A DNA stretch of 64,000 bases from Halichoerus grypus (taxonomy: Eukaryota > Chordata > Mammalia > Carnivora > Phocidae). The notes beneath the pieces are model-generated. The model was not told the origin of the DNA. It did not search any database and saw only the letters and a list, made by a program, of their open reading frames with translations. The DNA lies in contig NC_135714.1 in the NCBI RefSeq assembly GCF_964656455.1, positions 82,233,903 through 82,297,902 of the forward strand, given 5' to 3'. Positions 35,652 through 48,696 of the stretch are shown here, in pieces. How positions within the stretch are numbered: the stretch's first letter is position 1; each line of letters opens with the position of its first letter. Made by a program: the position numbers and the translations under genes.

Positions 35652-38600
35652 TCATATCAGTGAGATCATATGATACATGTCTTTCTCTGATTGACTTATT
35701 TCGCTCAGCATAATACCCTCCAGTTCCATCCACGTCATTGCAAATGGCAAGATTTTGGGTTTTTTGATGGTTGTGTAATATTCCATTATATATATATACC
35801 ATATCTTCTTTATACATTCATCTGTCGATGGACATCTTGGCTCTTTCCACAGTTTGGCTATTGTGGACATTGCTGCTATAAACATCGGGATGCACATGCC
35901 CCTTCGGATCCCTACATTTGTATCTTTGGGGCAAATACCCCAATTGCTGGGTCATATGGTAGCTCTATTTTCAACTTTTTGAGGAACCTCCATACTGTTT
36001 TCCAGAGTGGCTGCACCAGCTTGCATTCCCACCAACAGTGTAAGAGGGTTCCCCTTTCTCCACATCCCCACCAACATCTGTCGTTTCCTGACTTGTTAAT
36101 TTTAGCCATTCTGACTGGTGTGAGGTGGTATCTCACTGAGGTTTTGATTTGGATTTCCCTGTTGCCGAGTGATGTTGAACACTTTTTCATGTGTCTGTTG
36201 GCCATTTGGATGTCTTCTTTGGAAAAATGTCTGTTCATGTCTTCTGCCTATTTCTTTGCGTGTTGAGTTTGACAAGTTCTTTACAGATTTTGGATACTAG
36301 CCCTTTATCTGATATGTCGTTTGCAAATATCTTCTTCCATTCTGTCTGATGTCCTTTGGTTTTGTTGACTGTCTCTTTTGCTGTGCAAAAGCTTTTTATC
36401 TTGATGAAGTCCCAATAGTTCATTTTTACCATTGCTTCCCTTGCCTTTGGCGATGTTTCTAGGAAGAAGTTGCTGCGGCTGAGGTCAAAGAGGTTCCCGC
36501 CTGTGTTCTCCTTTAGGATTTTGAAGGACTCCTGTCTCACATGTAGGTCTTTCAACCATTTTGAGTCTATTTTTGTGTGTGGTGTAAGGGAATGGTCCAG
36601 TTTCATTCTTCTGCATGTGGCTGTCCAATTTTCCCAACATCATTTGTTGAAGAGACTGTCTTTTTTCCATTGGACATTCTTTCCTGCTTTGTCGAAGACT
36701 AGTTGACCATAGAGTTGAGGGTCCATTTCTGGGCTCTCTATTCTGTTCCATTGATCTATGTGTCTGTTTGTGTGCCAGGACCATACTGTCTTGATGATGA
36801 CAGCTTTGTAATAGAGCTTGAAGTCCGGAATGTGAGGCCACCAGCTTTGCTTTTCTTTTTCAACTTTCCTCTGGCTATTCGGGGTCTTTTCTGGTTGCAT
36901 ACAAATTTTAGGATGATTTGTTCCATTTCTTTGAAAAAACTTGATGGAATTTTGATAGGGATTGCATTAAATGTGTAGATTGCGCTAGGTAGCATTGACA
37001 TCTTCACAATATTTGTTCTTCCAATCCATGAGCATGGAACGTTTTTCCATTTCTTTGTGTCTTCCTCAATTTCTTTCATGAGTATTTTATAGTTTTCTGA
37101 GTACAGATTCTTTGCCTCTTTGGTGAGATTTATTCCTAGGTATCTTATGGTTTTGGGTGCAGTTGTAAATAGGATCAACTCCTTAATTTCTCTTTCTTCT
37201 GTCTTGTTGTTGGTGTATGGGAATGCCACTGATTTCTGTGCATTGATTTTATATCCTGCCACTTGACTGAATTCCTGTGTGAGTTCTAGCAGTTTTGGGG
37301 TGAGGTCTTTTGGGTTTTCCACATAAAGTATCATATCATCTGCAAAGAGTGAGAGTTTGACTTCTTCTCTGCCGATTTGGATGTCTTTTATTTCTTTTTG
37401 TTGTCTGATTGCTGTGGCTAGGACTTCTAATACTATGTTGAATAGCAGTGGTGATAGTGGACATCCCTGCCGTGTTCCTGACCTCAGGGGGAAAGCTCTC
37501 AGGTTTTCCCCATTGAGAATGATATTCGCTGTGGGTTTTTCATAGATGGCTTTTATGATATTGAGGTATGTGTCCTCTATCCCAATACTATGAAGAGTTT
37601 TGATCAAGAAAGGATGCTGTACTTTGTCAAATGCTTTTCCTGCATCTATTGAGAGGATCATATGGTTCTTGTTCTTTCTTTTATTAATGTATTGTATCAC
37701 ATTGATTGATTTGTGGATGTTGAGCCAATCTTGCAGCCCAGGGGTAAATCCCACTTGGTCGTGGTAAATAATCCTTTTAATGTACGTTGGATCCTATTGG
37801 CTAGTATTTTGGTGAGAAATTTTGCATCCATGTTCATCAGGGATATTGGTCTGTAATTCTCCTTTTTTTTTTAAAGAGATTTTTTATTTATTCATTTGAG
37901 ACACAGAGATACAGAGAGTGAGACAGAGAGCAAGAGCAGGGGGAGAGGTAGAGGAAGAGGGAGAAGCAGGCTTCCCACTGAGCAGGGAGCCCGATGTGGG
38001 GCTCAATGCCAGGACCCTGGGATCATGACCTGAGCCGAAGGAAGACGCTTAACCATCTGAGCCACCCAGGCACCGCTGTAATTCTCCTTTTTGATGGGAT
38101 CTTTGTCTAGTTACGGGATCAAGGTAGTGGTGACCTCATAAAACGAGTTTGGAAGTTTTCCTTCCATTTTTTTTTTTTTTTTTTGGAACAGTTTCAGAAG
38201 AATAGGTATTAATTCTTCTTTAAATGTTTGGTAGAATTCCCCTGGGAAGCCATCTGGCCCTGGGCTTTTGTTTGTTGGGAGATTTTTGATTACTGCTTCA
38301 ATTTCCTTAGTGGTTATGGGTCTGTTCAGGTTTTCTATTTCTTCCTGGTTTAGTTTTGGTAGTTTATACATCTCAAGGAATGCATCCATTTCTTCCAGAT
38401 TATCTAATTTGCTGGCAGAGAGTTGCTCATAATATGTTCTTATAATTGTTTGTATTTCTTTGGTGTGGGTTGTGATCTCTCCTCTTTCTTTCATGATTTT
38501 ATTTATTTGGGTCCTTTCTCTTTTCTGTTTGATAAGTCTGGCCAGGGTTTATCAATCTTATTAATTCTTTCAAAGAACCAGCTCCTAGTTTCGTTGATCT

Positions 38601-39640
38601 GTTCTACTGTTCTTTTGGTTTCTATTTCATTGATTTCTGCTCTGATCTTTATTCTTTCTCTTCTCCTGCTGGATTTAGGCTTTATTTGCTGTTCCTTCTC
38701 CAGCTCCTTTAGGTGTAGGGTTAGGTTGTGTATTTGAGACCTTTCTCGTTTCTTCAGAAAGGCTTGTATTGCTATATACTTTCCTCTTAGGAATGCCTTT
38801 GCTGAATCCCAAAGATTTTGAACAGTTGTGTTTTCATTTTCCTTTTCTCCCATGAGTTTTTTTAATTCTTCTTTAATTTCCTGGTTGACCCACTCATTCT
38901 TTAGTAGGATGCCCTTTAGCCTCCATGCATTTGAGTTCTTTCCAACTTTCCTCTTGTGATTCAGTTCTAGTTTCAAAGCATTGTGGTCTGAAAATATGCA
39001 GGGAGTGATCCCAATATTTTGGTACCGGTTGAGACCTGATTTGTGACCTAGGATGTGATCTATTCTGGAGAATGTTCCATGGGCACTAGAGAAGAATGTG
39101 TATTCTGTTGCTTTGGGATGGAATGTTCTGAATGTATCTGTGAAGTCCATCTGGTCCAGTGTGTCATTTAAAGTCTTTATTTCCTTGTTGATCTTTTGCT
39201 TAGATGATCTGTCCATTTCAGTGAGGGGGGTGTTAAAGTTCCCCACTATTATTGTATTGTTGTCGATGTGTTTCTTTGCTTTTGTTATTAATTGGCTTAT
39301 ATAATTGGCTGCTCCCGTGTTAGAGGCATAGATATTTACAATTGTTAGATCTTCTTGTTGGATAGACCCTTTAAGTATGATAAAGTGTCCTTCCTCATCT
39401 CTTATTATAGTCTTTGGTTTAAAATCTAATTTGTCTGATATAAGGATTGCCACCCCAGCTTTCTTTTGGTGTCCATTGGCATGGTAAATGGTTTTCCACC
39501 CCCTCACTTTCAATCGGGGGGTGTCTTTGGGTCTAAAATGAGTCTCTTGCAGACAGCATATCGATGGGTCTTGTTTTTTTTATGCAATCTGATAGCCTGT
39601 GTCTTTTGATTGGGGCATTTAGCCCATTTACATTCAGGAT
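35652..39640 (-). pseudogene. L1 ORF2 (endonuclease/reverse transcriptase), broken
   Basis: L1 ORF2p nicks target DNA and copies L1 RNA into the site. The endonuclease lies in 38503-39513, with SDHN near its end. The conserved GDFN motif reads GNFN here, changing the aspartate of the catalytic centre. RT pieces are 38111-38494 ([18 protein letters not shown]) and 36756-37754 ([17 protein letters not shown]). The C-terminal Cys-rich motif [18 protein letters not shown] is in 35912-36238. Frames break between these pieces, and a SINE interrupts the RT. Confidence 0.93.
37868..38075 (-). mobile_element. Can-SINE inside L1 ORF2
   Basis: Minus-strand copy with a perfect 17 bp target duplication ctgtaattctccttttt at 37851-37867 and 38076-38092, made of L1 sequence. 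It landed in the RT domain after the L1 had inserted. Confidence 0.98.
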
Positions 39641-39751
39641 AACTATTGAAAGATAGGAATTTAGTGCCATTGTATTGCCTGTAAGGTGACTGTTACTGTA
39701 TATTGCCTGTGTTCCTTTCTGGTCTATGTTACTTTTAGCCTCTCTCTTTGC

Positions 39752-40642
39752 TTAGAGGACCCCTTTCAATATTTCTTGTAGGGCTGGTTTCGTGTTTGCA
39801 AATTCCTTTAGTTTTTGTTTGTCCTGGAAGCTTTTTATCTCTCTTTCTATTTTCAATGACAGCCTAGCTGGATATAGTATTCTTGGCTGCATATTTTTCT
39901 CGTTTAGTGCTCTGAATATATCATGCCAGTCCTTTCTGGCCTGCCAGGTCTCTGTGGATAGGTCTGTTGCCAGTCTAATGTTTCTACCATTGTAGGTTAC
40001 AGATCTCTTGTCCCAAGCTGCTTTCAGGATTTTCTCTTTGTCTCTGAGACTCATAAGTTTTACTATTAAATGTCGGGGTGTTGACCCATTTTTATTGATT
40101 TTGAGGGGGGTTCTCTGTGCCTCCTGGATTTTGATGTCTGTTTCCTTCCCCAAATTAGGGAAGTTCTCTGCTATAATTTGCTCCAATATACCTTCTGCCC
40201 CTCTCTCTTTCTTCTTCTTCTGGGATCTCAATTATTCTAATATTGTTTCGTCTTATGATATCACTTATCTCTCGAATTCTGCCCTTGTGATCCAGTAGTT
40301 GTTTATCTCTCTTTTTCTCAGCTTCTTTATTTTCCATCATTTGGTCTTCTATATCACTGATTCTGTCTTCTGCCTCCTTTATCCTAAAGAGCCTCCATTT
40401 TTTATTGCACCTCATTAATAGCCTTTTTGATTTCGACTTGGTTAGATTTTAGTTCTTTTATTTCTCCAGAAAGGGTTTCTCTAATGTCTTCCATGCTTTT
40501 TTCAAGCCCAGCTAGTATCTTTAAAATCGGCATTCTGAACTCTAGTTCCGACACCTTACTAATATCCGTATTGATTAGGTCCCTGGCGGTCGGTACAGCC
40601 TCTTGTTCTTTTTTTTTGAGGTGATTTTTTCCATCTTGTCAT
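39752..40642 (-). pseudogene. L1 ORF1 (RNA-binding protein), broken
   Basis: ORF1p is the trimeric RNA chaperone of L1. The start codon at 40640-40642 is followed by a Lys-rich stretch with AAAAAAAAAG, typical of the ORF1 N-terminus. Frames 40155-40415 (coiled-coil type, KEAEKKRDKQLLDHKGRIRE) and 39752-40231 (RNA-binding and C-terminal domains, RHLIVKLMSLRDKEKILKAA) are offset by frameshifts, with several stops towards the N-terminus. Confidence 0.85.
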
Positions 40643-40683
40643 TTTGTCCAGAGGACACTCAAATTATAACAGATGCTAGATTT

Positions 40684-40815
40684 TACCCAAAGAAAATGAA
40701 AACACTAATTCAAAAAGATATATGTAACCCTGTTCATTGTAACATTATTTACAGTGGCCAAGATATGAAAGCAACCCAAGTGTCTGCTGATAGATGAGTG
40801 GATAAAGAAGATGTG

Positions 40816-40852
<37 letters not shown>

Positions 40853-41318
40853 AGAATATTACTCAGCCATAAAAAGAATGAGATCTTGCCATTTGCAACC
40901 GCATGGATGAACCTAGAGGGTATTATGCTAAGTGCAGTTGGTCAGTCAGAGAAAGACAAATACCATATGATTTCACTTGTATGTGGAATCTAAGAAACAA
41001 AACAAATGAACAAACCAAAAAACAGACATAAATACAGAGAACAAACTGGTTGCCAGAGGGGTGGGGGATGGACAAAATAGATAAAGGAGATTAAGAGGTA
41101 TAAACTTTCAGTTATAAAATAAATAAGTCATGGGGATGAAAAGTACAGCATAGGGAATATAGTCAATAAAACTGTAATAACGTATGACTTATTGTGTGAC
41201 AGATGGTGACTAAACTTATTATGGCGAGCATTGAGTAATATACGGATTTGTCACATCGCTATGTTGTACACCTGAAACTAATATAATATCGTATGTCAAT
41301 TTTACTTACATAAAAAAA
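40684..41318 (+). mobile_element. L1 3' end
   Basis: Plus-strand late ORF2 and 3' UTR: tttacccaaagaaaatgaaa, gaatattactcagccataaa, ataccatatgatttcacttg, tgttgtacacctgaaactaa, then an A-run near 41311. It lies head to head with the 5' end of the preceding minus-strand L1. Confidence 0.9.
40819..40851. repeat. (CA)n microsatellite inside L1
   Basis: About 16 CA units at the position where L1 copies normally read a short atacacaca run. Confidence 0.95.
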
Positions 41319-41759
41319 AAAGTTAGTCTCTTTTAAGTGACATAAATGCTAGATAAGTGACAATAAAACATTTTAAAATATATTCAAAGTTCAGAAAACG
41401 TCTCAGTGCAGGAAATACAGAGCTCAAAACCAGACCAATAAGGAAGCATCATGTGCCCCCTTTCCTGCATGCAGGTATCAGAACCAGATATGTGCCCAGT
41501 GGGTTAAAGGGCATGCTTTATGGATACAGGAATTACAGCCACAGTCCCAGTGCAAAGTGCTGTTTCTTAGCTCTTTACATAAAGTCATGTAAAGAAGGGC
41601 TGACCCATTACTGAAAAGATTACAAAATCTCTGCCGCTGCACTAAGGGACATGGCCTGGAAGCCAGCCATTCCAGTTGATGGGGGAAGGAAGCTGAGAGA
41701 TCTGAGACTCGATCCTTCAGCGTGTAAGGCTAGGAAATTCCAACTGGAGAAATTAACAC
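41319..41759. other. Unassigned stretch
   Basis: No family recognised. The 85-codon plus frame at 41357-41614 has no motif. Confidence 0.4.
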
Positions 41760-42475
41760 AAAACTATTTCAGTTCTGGCAAAACATGGAGCTCAGGCACA
41801 GGCAACCAGGAAGGTATCCCCCAGAGATAGCCTCAGATGAGGCATGCAGGACTTCCATAGAAACAATTTCTTCAAAAGATGAGCTCACAAACTTACCAAA
41901 CAAACAAACAAACAAAAGAAAAAAACCCACAAAACTTGAAGGCACAAATTGCCACAAAGCATACCACAAATGCAATACGCTGGAGAATTTATACCACAGA
42001 AACAACAAATAATAGAAAACTATGGGAGAATCCTAAAATAAGTATGTTTAAAGTGGTCCAATAGATAACAGTAGTAACAGAAATCTAAAGCAAGAGTAAG
42101 ATAAAATGGAAAATGAACAGACAGGCTTCAGTTAAGTAGAACTAAAAGGAAATGAAAATATGGAAATCAAAATTAAGAAAAACAACTCAAATTTAGGTTA
42201 AAAGCTTACTAGGTACAGCAGAAGGAATTAGTGAATTGGAAGATGGATTTGTAGAACTCATTTTGGAATGCAGCACAGAAGTATCAAGAGATAGAAGATA
42301 TTAAAGGGGAGTTAATAGACAAGGAGGACAGAAGGGGAAGTTCCAATAGACATCCAACAGAAGAAGTAACAGAGAAATGGGGGATAAGCAATGTCCAAAA
42401 CATAAACTTTTTTAGGTAGGAACACTGAAGCACTTACCAAGTCCTAAGCAGAATTAATTTTTTTTAAAAAGACAA
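41760..42475 (+). mobile_element. Ancient L1 fragment, ORF1 region
   Basis: Resembles the 5' UTR and ORF1 start of an L1M: gtgaattggaagatggattt, atgcagcacagaagtatcaa, agacaaggaggacagaag, then aatgggggataagcaatgtc. All frames are broken. A (CAAA)n stretch lies at 41898-41914. Confidence 0.6.
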
Positions 42476-45075
42476 AATCCATATTTCGATTCTCTGAGTG
42501 GATGAGAATCACAGAGGGATGTGGATAATGATGGAGGGGGGGCATCGCACACATGGTCGCTGGCATTAGAAGAGTCGGATGCAGGAAGAGAAAATGAATT
42601 TGCCTAGTCACAGTGTTTCCTTAAAAAAAAAACTACTCTTAAACTTGCTTAAGTAAAGTCCTAGGAATGCAATAGTATTCAAATGTGAATTGTTGGTCTC
42701 TATCCCTAAGTATTTACCACAATGTCCTGGTTCACACATTACCGTCCTAATGGAGGAGGGTGCTCTGGGGCTCCCTGGGGTTATCTGACCCAGATGTGTA
42801 TTACATGGGAGCTAAAAAAGGCGACCTTCTGGCTTTCTTACTTTTTGCTGGAAGGCTTCCTCCATTTCATACAAAAATCACTTAATATATAACCAAATTA
42901 AACTGTAATTCTCTGATGGACAGTTCGATACAGGATGTGCATCTTCTTTCACTTCATTGATGGCATGATATATTTTTTTATATGTCCATCATTTTAAAAT
43001 TGTTATCGACCTTCTTATATACAAACTACAGTCTCCAAGAAGAAGCTGAATATTCTCTTTGATCAAACTCCTGAAGAGCTCCACCTTTCAGTAGATGTAA
43101 AATTGTTGCTCCTCCCAATCTTCTTCATATTGTTTTATTCCTATTAGACCATTATCAAAGCAATGCTAATATTCTTTGAGATGGAGGAGTTTGACAGTTG
43201 AAAGCACTACTGCTTTTTAATTATTGGTGTGCAAATAAAGATTCTTTTAATTAAAAGATTTTTCCCAGTAGAGGTCGTGTATAAACAGCTCATCAATTTC
43301 CTTAAGTTTTCCTAAGTTGTCTAAATATGAAAAATTTCAGCTCAGTTATCTCAGAGGTAAATGAATGAGGCTGAGTGAAAACCAGGGAGCTTCTAGAAAT
43401 CCTTATAATCTATTGTTTACTCCAGAGACACAAATTGCCCTTCAGTATCTGGACATTTTTCTTACTTGTCAGAGTGTAGTGTTTCTCTATACGTTAACAC
43501 TTAAGGTGCATTCATTCATTCCAAAGGCCAGAAATCCCGACTTTTTTACTCCAGTCTTCTTCCCACAATGGTTGCTCTGTAAAAACGGTCTCAAAAGTGA
43601 TGGAGACACAACTGATGTGGTACACTTAAAGCTGCTTAAAGTACAAAAAAGTGCATATTAGGAATTTTATTGATATTTAGTTTGATTGTAAAAAAATGAC
43701 ACGTAGTACATGGAGCATTAGTGACGCAGGCCCCTCATGCAGTGCAGAAGCCAGGATAGAGAGCGGCAGCGCCACGATGGGAGTACGGGCCATGTGCTCC
43801 CTTGACTCCGATAGCGCGTGTCACACAGGTGCGTTTACAGGCCACGCCCACTTTAAACTAAACCAATCCTCACACAATAGGTGAGGGCGTTAAAATGATT
43901 CTTACAAAGAAACAGTTGATTGAAGAAAATACTAGCAGAAACTCACCTGACAGGAAGCACGCCTCCACAATTTTTTTTTAGCAATATTTGAAATCATACA
44001 ATAGCCAATTCACTAATTTATAAATATCCACTCACTATAACAAAAAAGCTTTAAATACATCTTCTGGGCTTTCTTGCTTATTATCAAAGCACAGAAGTCA
44101 TTATATCTCTGAGGAACATCTTTCTGCTGGGGCAAAAATGATGAAAACAATATAAATAAATTAATATGATGATAAATCAATGTTCATTTCACTGTTAGCA
44201 CATACTGTTTGAAGATACAGAGAAACAATGTTAAAGACTTAAAGAAACAGACATTTCTACTATTCTCAGCTTATTGTATTTGCTAGATTCTCTTTCAGTG
44301 ACAAAATACACATAAAACTACAATTTGTGAGCCATTAAAGGACAGATGTACTGCAGAGGATATTTTCTCAGTGTAAATGTCTTATGTCACCATAATTTGT
44401 GGAATGAAAAAAAATACTGTATAAATTAACCTCTGCTATAGTAGGCACTTTGGTGTTCTAAGAAGAAATCTAGAAGGTCACGGAAAAGGCCAAACATCTG
44501 CAATTCAATCACTGCATCCTTCATGGGCAAGCCATTGCAACAAATAATTGAGCCCAAAATGCCCAAAATGCTACATTCTCATCTATCAGGTTATGTTTGT
44601 TTGTTTGTTGCCAATGGGACCTTTAAATTAAAAATGTCTGTACAATAGGTGTAATGAAATGAGGAACGACTGTGAAAATCCTTCGTTCCACAGAGAGGTT
44701 TACTTGTCATCATGTGACAAAGCATATATCAGAGTTACAGAATTTCAAGACAGCTTCGATAATTTTTATCTCTAAAAAAGAGAAAAGTGTTCCAAGTTTG
44801 CTTTCCTCTGTGATACAGAGAGGCTGTTGTGAGGCAGATATTGAAAACAAACAGATGTAATCTGTCCTTCATTGGTAAAGGTGACATTTTTACAAGGAAT
44901 AAGGAAATAACTGTTTTATGAAAGAAAATTGAGCTATAGAGAAAACATTTGAAATGGATATTTGAAGTTATTTCCCTCATTATTTCTTTTGTTGAAAACA
45001 ATGAGCATCATATAAAAAAAAACTACACTTTTAAAACCTGTTAGCAGCAATTTCCAAATGAAGCTTTGAAAGGTT
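42476..45075. other. Unassigned 2.6 kb stretch
   Basis: No transposon recognised. Includes a short (TTTG)n at 44597-44608 and the CpG-bearing patch listed separately. Small open frames (43365-43661, 98 codons) have no motifs. Confidence 0.4.
43690..43880. other. Local CpG-bearing GC-rich patch
   Basis: In otherwise AT-rich, CpG-poor DNA this stretch holds about ten CpGs (for example gagcggcagcgccacgatg and cgatagcgcgtgtc), a gtgacgca and a ccacgccca box. Possible remnant promoter, enhancer or young repeat. There is no transcript evidence, and it is too short for a standard CpG island. Confidence 0.35.
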
Positions 45076-45276
45076 TTGTTGTTTTGTTTTTGAGAGAGAG
45101 AGACAGAGAGAGAGAGCATGAGCAGGGTGAGGGGCAGAGGGAGAGAGAGAATCTTAAGCAGACTCCCCACTGAGCACAAAGCCCAACGCAGGGCTCCATC
45201 TCATGACCCTGAGATCATGACCTGAGCCGAAATCAGGAGTTGCACATTTAACCACCTGAGCCACCCAGGAGCCCCC
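45076..45276 (-). mobile_element. Can-SINE
   Basis: Minus-strand diverged copy: (GA)n-rich tail complement, then cctgagatcatgacctgagc and head complement gagccacccaggagccccc. Target duplication not clear. Confidence 0.92.
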
Positions 45277-45817
45277 GACAGGTTTGAATTCACTTGTTAA
45301 AAAAATTTTAAATGCAACACCTTTCCCATTAACTTGCAAGAACAATTGATTTACATCTGGGAGATGGAAATTTACTACAAGAATTGTTTTAAAACAACAG
45401 AATTTCACAGAAACAAAACAAGACAAAAAAGAAAATTTTGAGTGGAAGCTCCTGATTTAGGAAACACAACCAGTGTACATCACTTCTATTTGCACTAATG
45501 ATTTCTTTCTGTAGTAACATTTTTAGCTATGAAAGCCATTGGAATAATTTTAATCATTTAACCATTTAAATGTTAAATAAACTAAGCCAAATAATCACTT
45601 TTGTATAGCACAATGAATTAAACCAAGATTTTTTAATAGTTAAAGCTATTCATTCACATTGTTTTCAAAATACTGCTTTTGGTACCATTAATAAAATATA
45701 TCACTTTAAAATTCATGTTTATTCCATCTTTATATTTGATATGCATTTTGAAATGTTTTATAACATATAAACTAGTACTTGTATATAATATATAAACATA
45801 CATACATTATAGGTAAA
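45277..45817. other. Unassigned AT-rich stretch
   Basis: Very AT-rich. No element recognised. Confidence 0.4.
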
Positions 45818-45882
45818 GGACCCTGGGATCAGGACCTGAGCCAAAGGCAGATGCCTAACCGATTGATCTACACAGGCGCCCC
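45818..45882 (-). mobile_element. Can-SINE head fragment
   Basis: Only the 5' third of a SINE, in minus orientation (gaccctgggatcaggacctg to ctacacaggcgcccc). The tail is missing and it abuts L1 sequence directly, which suggests deletion at the junction. Confidence 0.85.
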
Positions 45883-46983
45883 CGGATTTTTAATTTTAGC
45901 CACTGTCACTTAAATTTGTTTGCATTTTTCTACTGCTTACTGCTGTTAAGTATATTTTTATATAGTTATTTGCTATCAATATATCTTTTTGGTTGAAGTG
46001 TCTATTCAAATCTTCCACTAACTCTTTATTGGGTTGTTTGATTTCTTATTGTGAGCTTTACATGTTCTTAATGTATTCTGGGTCAGATTTTTTATTACAT
46101 ATGTGATTTACAAATCTTTTCTTGAAGTCTGTAACTTGTTTTCTTCATCCACTTAATGGTGTCTTTCTAAAAGTAATGGTTCTTAATTTTGATGAAGTCT
46201 GATTTATTGTTGTTGGGTTTTTTTTAAGAATTATGATTTGGGCATTGTATCTAAGAAATCTGTGCCAAACCCAAGGTCACAAAGATTTTTCTCCTATGTT
46301 TTCCACTAGATATTTTTTAGTTTTAGGATTTATATTTAAGTTTATGATCCATTTTTGAGTTAATTTTAGATATTATGTGAGGGATGAATTCAAGTTTTGT
46401 TTCTTGTTTGGCATATGAATACCCAATTTTTCCAGCATCATTTGTTGAAAAGATTAACTTTTCCCTATAGACATATCTTTGTACCTTTGTTGAAATCAAT
46501 TGACTGCATATGTGTGGGTCTATTTCTGGACTCTCCATTCTGTTCCAATGACCTATCTGTCTATCTTCACACAAATGGCACATTGTCTTGATTACTACAG
46601 CATTATAATAAGTCTTGGAATCCAATATTGTAAGTCCTCCAACTTTATTCTTTTTAATGTGTTCAGCTATTCTAGCTCTTTGCATTTCTATATGAATTTT
46701 AGAATCAGCTTATGGAAAGGCATTATACAATATTATTCTGGTATTTTTATTGTGATTCCATCGAATCTATAGGTTGCTTTGAGGGGGATTGACATTTTGA
46801 TATTGAGTCTTAGGATCCAGGAACACAGTACATCTTTCTTTTTAAGACTGCATTCATTTCTCTCAATGATTTTTTTAAATAGTTTTTGCTTTATAAAGCT
46901 TACACATTTTTTTGTCACATTCATGCCCAGGTATTTCATATTTTAATGCTACTATAAATGATATGTTTTAAACTTTAATTTCC

Positions 46984-47194
46984 TTTTTTTTTTTTTTTTT
47001 TTAGAGAGAGAGAGAGCACGCCAGCATGCACGCTAGGGGGCGGGAGGGCAAAGAGAGAGGGAGAGAGAATCTTAAGCAGGCTCCACACCTAGCTCAAAGC
47101 CCAATGTGGGGCTCTATCTCACGACCCTGAGATCACAACCTGAGCTGAAATCAAGAGTCGGAGGCTTAACTGACTGATCCACTCAGGTGTCCCT
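46984..47194 (-). mobile_element. Can-SINE inside L1
   Basis: Minus-strand copy with a T-run tail. Flanks aaactttaatttc (46970-46982) and aaaattttaatttc (47195-47208) form the diverged target duplication in L1. Confidence 0.93.
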
Positions 47195-48696
47195 AAAATT
47201 TTAATTTCTGATAGTTTTTTGCTAATGTATACAGAAACACAATTGACTTTTGAATATTCATCTTGTATCATGAAAAATTAGTAACTTTATTTTTTGGCTC
47301 TAGTAAATTTTTTGTAGATTCCATTGGATTTTCTACATTGAGGATTATGAAGTCTGTAACAAAAGCTAATTTTGTTTCCTCATGTTTAATATGAACATCT
47401 TTTACTTCTTCTACCTGCCTTGTTGGCTTGAACCTCCAGTGCAATGTTATATATAAGGAATGAGAGCAGACACCCTTAGAAAGAAATACTCACTAGCAGT
47501 CTTATCCTCCTAAGTAGGATGTTAGATGTAGGTTTTTCTTAAACTATCCCTTATAAGATGGAGGAATTTCCCTTCTATTATTAATTTGATGAGATTTTTG
47601 ATTCTAGCAACTGATTTTCCTGCATCTATTGAGGGTTTGTGTGTGTGTATCTGTTAGTATGGTGAATTGCATTGATTTTCAAATATTAAACTAACTTTGC
47701 ATTTCTGGGATAAACCTCTCTTAATTATAATGTATTACCATTTATATATATTATTGGATTTGATTTGCTAAACTTTGTGTTAAGAATTTTTGCATCTTTT
47801 GAAATATAACGTTTTACTTTTCTTGCAATGCATTTTTTCTGGTTTGGGTATCAAAATAATTCAGACTCCATAGAATGAGTTAGAAAATATTTCCTCTTTA
47901 ATTTTCTAAAAGAAGGTATATAAATCAGTATTATTTCTTCCTTAAATGTTTGGTAGAATTCATCATTGAAGACATCTTTGTCTGGGATTTTCTTTATGTA
48001 AAAGTTTTTAACTTAAATTTGAAATTATTACAAATACACAGGGACATTTGTATTACATATTTATTTTTCAAGTAAGCCTTGGTAGTTCACAACTTTCAAG
48101 GAATTTATCCATTTTCTATAAGTTGTAGAATATATTGACATAAAGTTGTTCATTTGATTCCCTATCATCTACCAAGTATCTGTAAAACCTGTATGATGTT
48201 ACCTCTCTCATTCATGATATTGGCGACACCCATATTTTTCGGTGTTTTTTTTTTTTTTTTTTTTTGTCTGATTAGTGGTTAGAGGTTTATCAATTTTATG
48301 GATCTTCTCAAAGAGCCAGATTTTGGTTTCACTGATTTTCTCTGTTGTCTTTCTGTTTTCTATTTCATTGGTTTCTACTCTGATTTTTACTATTTCCTTC
48401 TTTCCACTTACTTTGGGTTTTATTTGCTCTTTTCTTCTCTTACTACTTTCTTAAGATGGAAACAAGGTTATTTGAGAACTTTTTTCTTTATAATACAGGC
48501 ATTTTGTTCTATAAATTTCCCACTGAGTAATGCAGTGTTGCAAATATATTGATACCCTCTGTTTCAATTTTCATTTCATTTCATTCAAAATGCTCTAATC
48601 CACTTTGATTTTTCTTTGACCCACAGTTTATTTAGATTGTTTTATTTAGTTTTTAGATATTTGGGGGATTTGGGGATACCTTTCTATTACTGATTT

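Larger units (their letters stand above)
35194..40655 (-). mobile_element. Nearly full-length carnivore L1
   Basis: The best preserved L1 here. The T-rich left end (35194-35214) is the poly(A) tail complement, followed by the long carnivore 3' UTR, ORF2 and ORF1. ORF1 appears to begin at an ATG at 40642, so only the 5' UTR is missing. A SINE at 37868-38075 splits ORF2. Large open pieces survive (332 and 336 codons), so the copy is younger than the other L1s in the window, but stops and frameshifts make it inactive. Confidence 0.95.

Noticed and set aside
35691..36266. 191-codon plus-strand open frame
   Set aside because: It is the antisense of L1 ORF2, which is clearly on the minus strand here. 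Other plus frames at 36470-36978, 38423-38737 and 39792-40298 are rejected for the same reason.
43690..43880. CpG island promoter
   Set aside because: Too short and with too few CpGs for a standard island, and no adjacent exon is visible; kept only as a finding.
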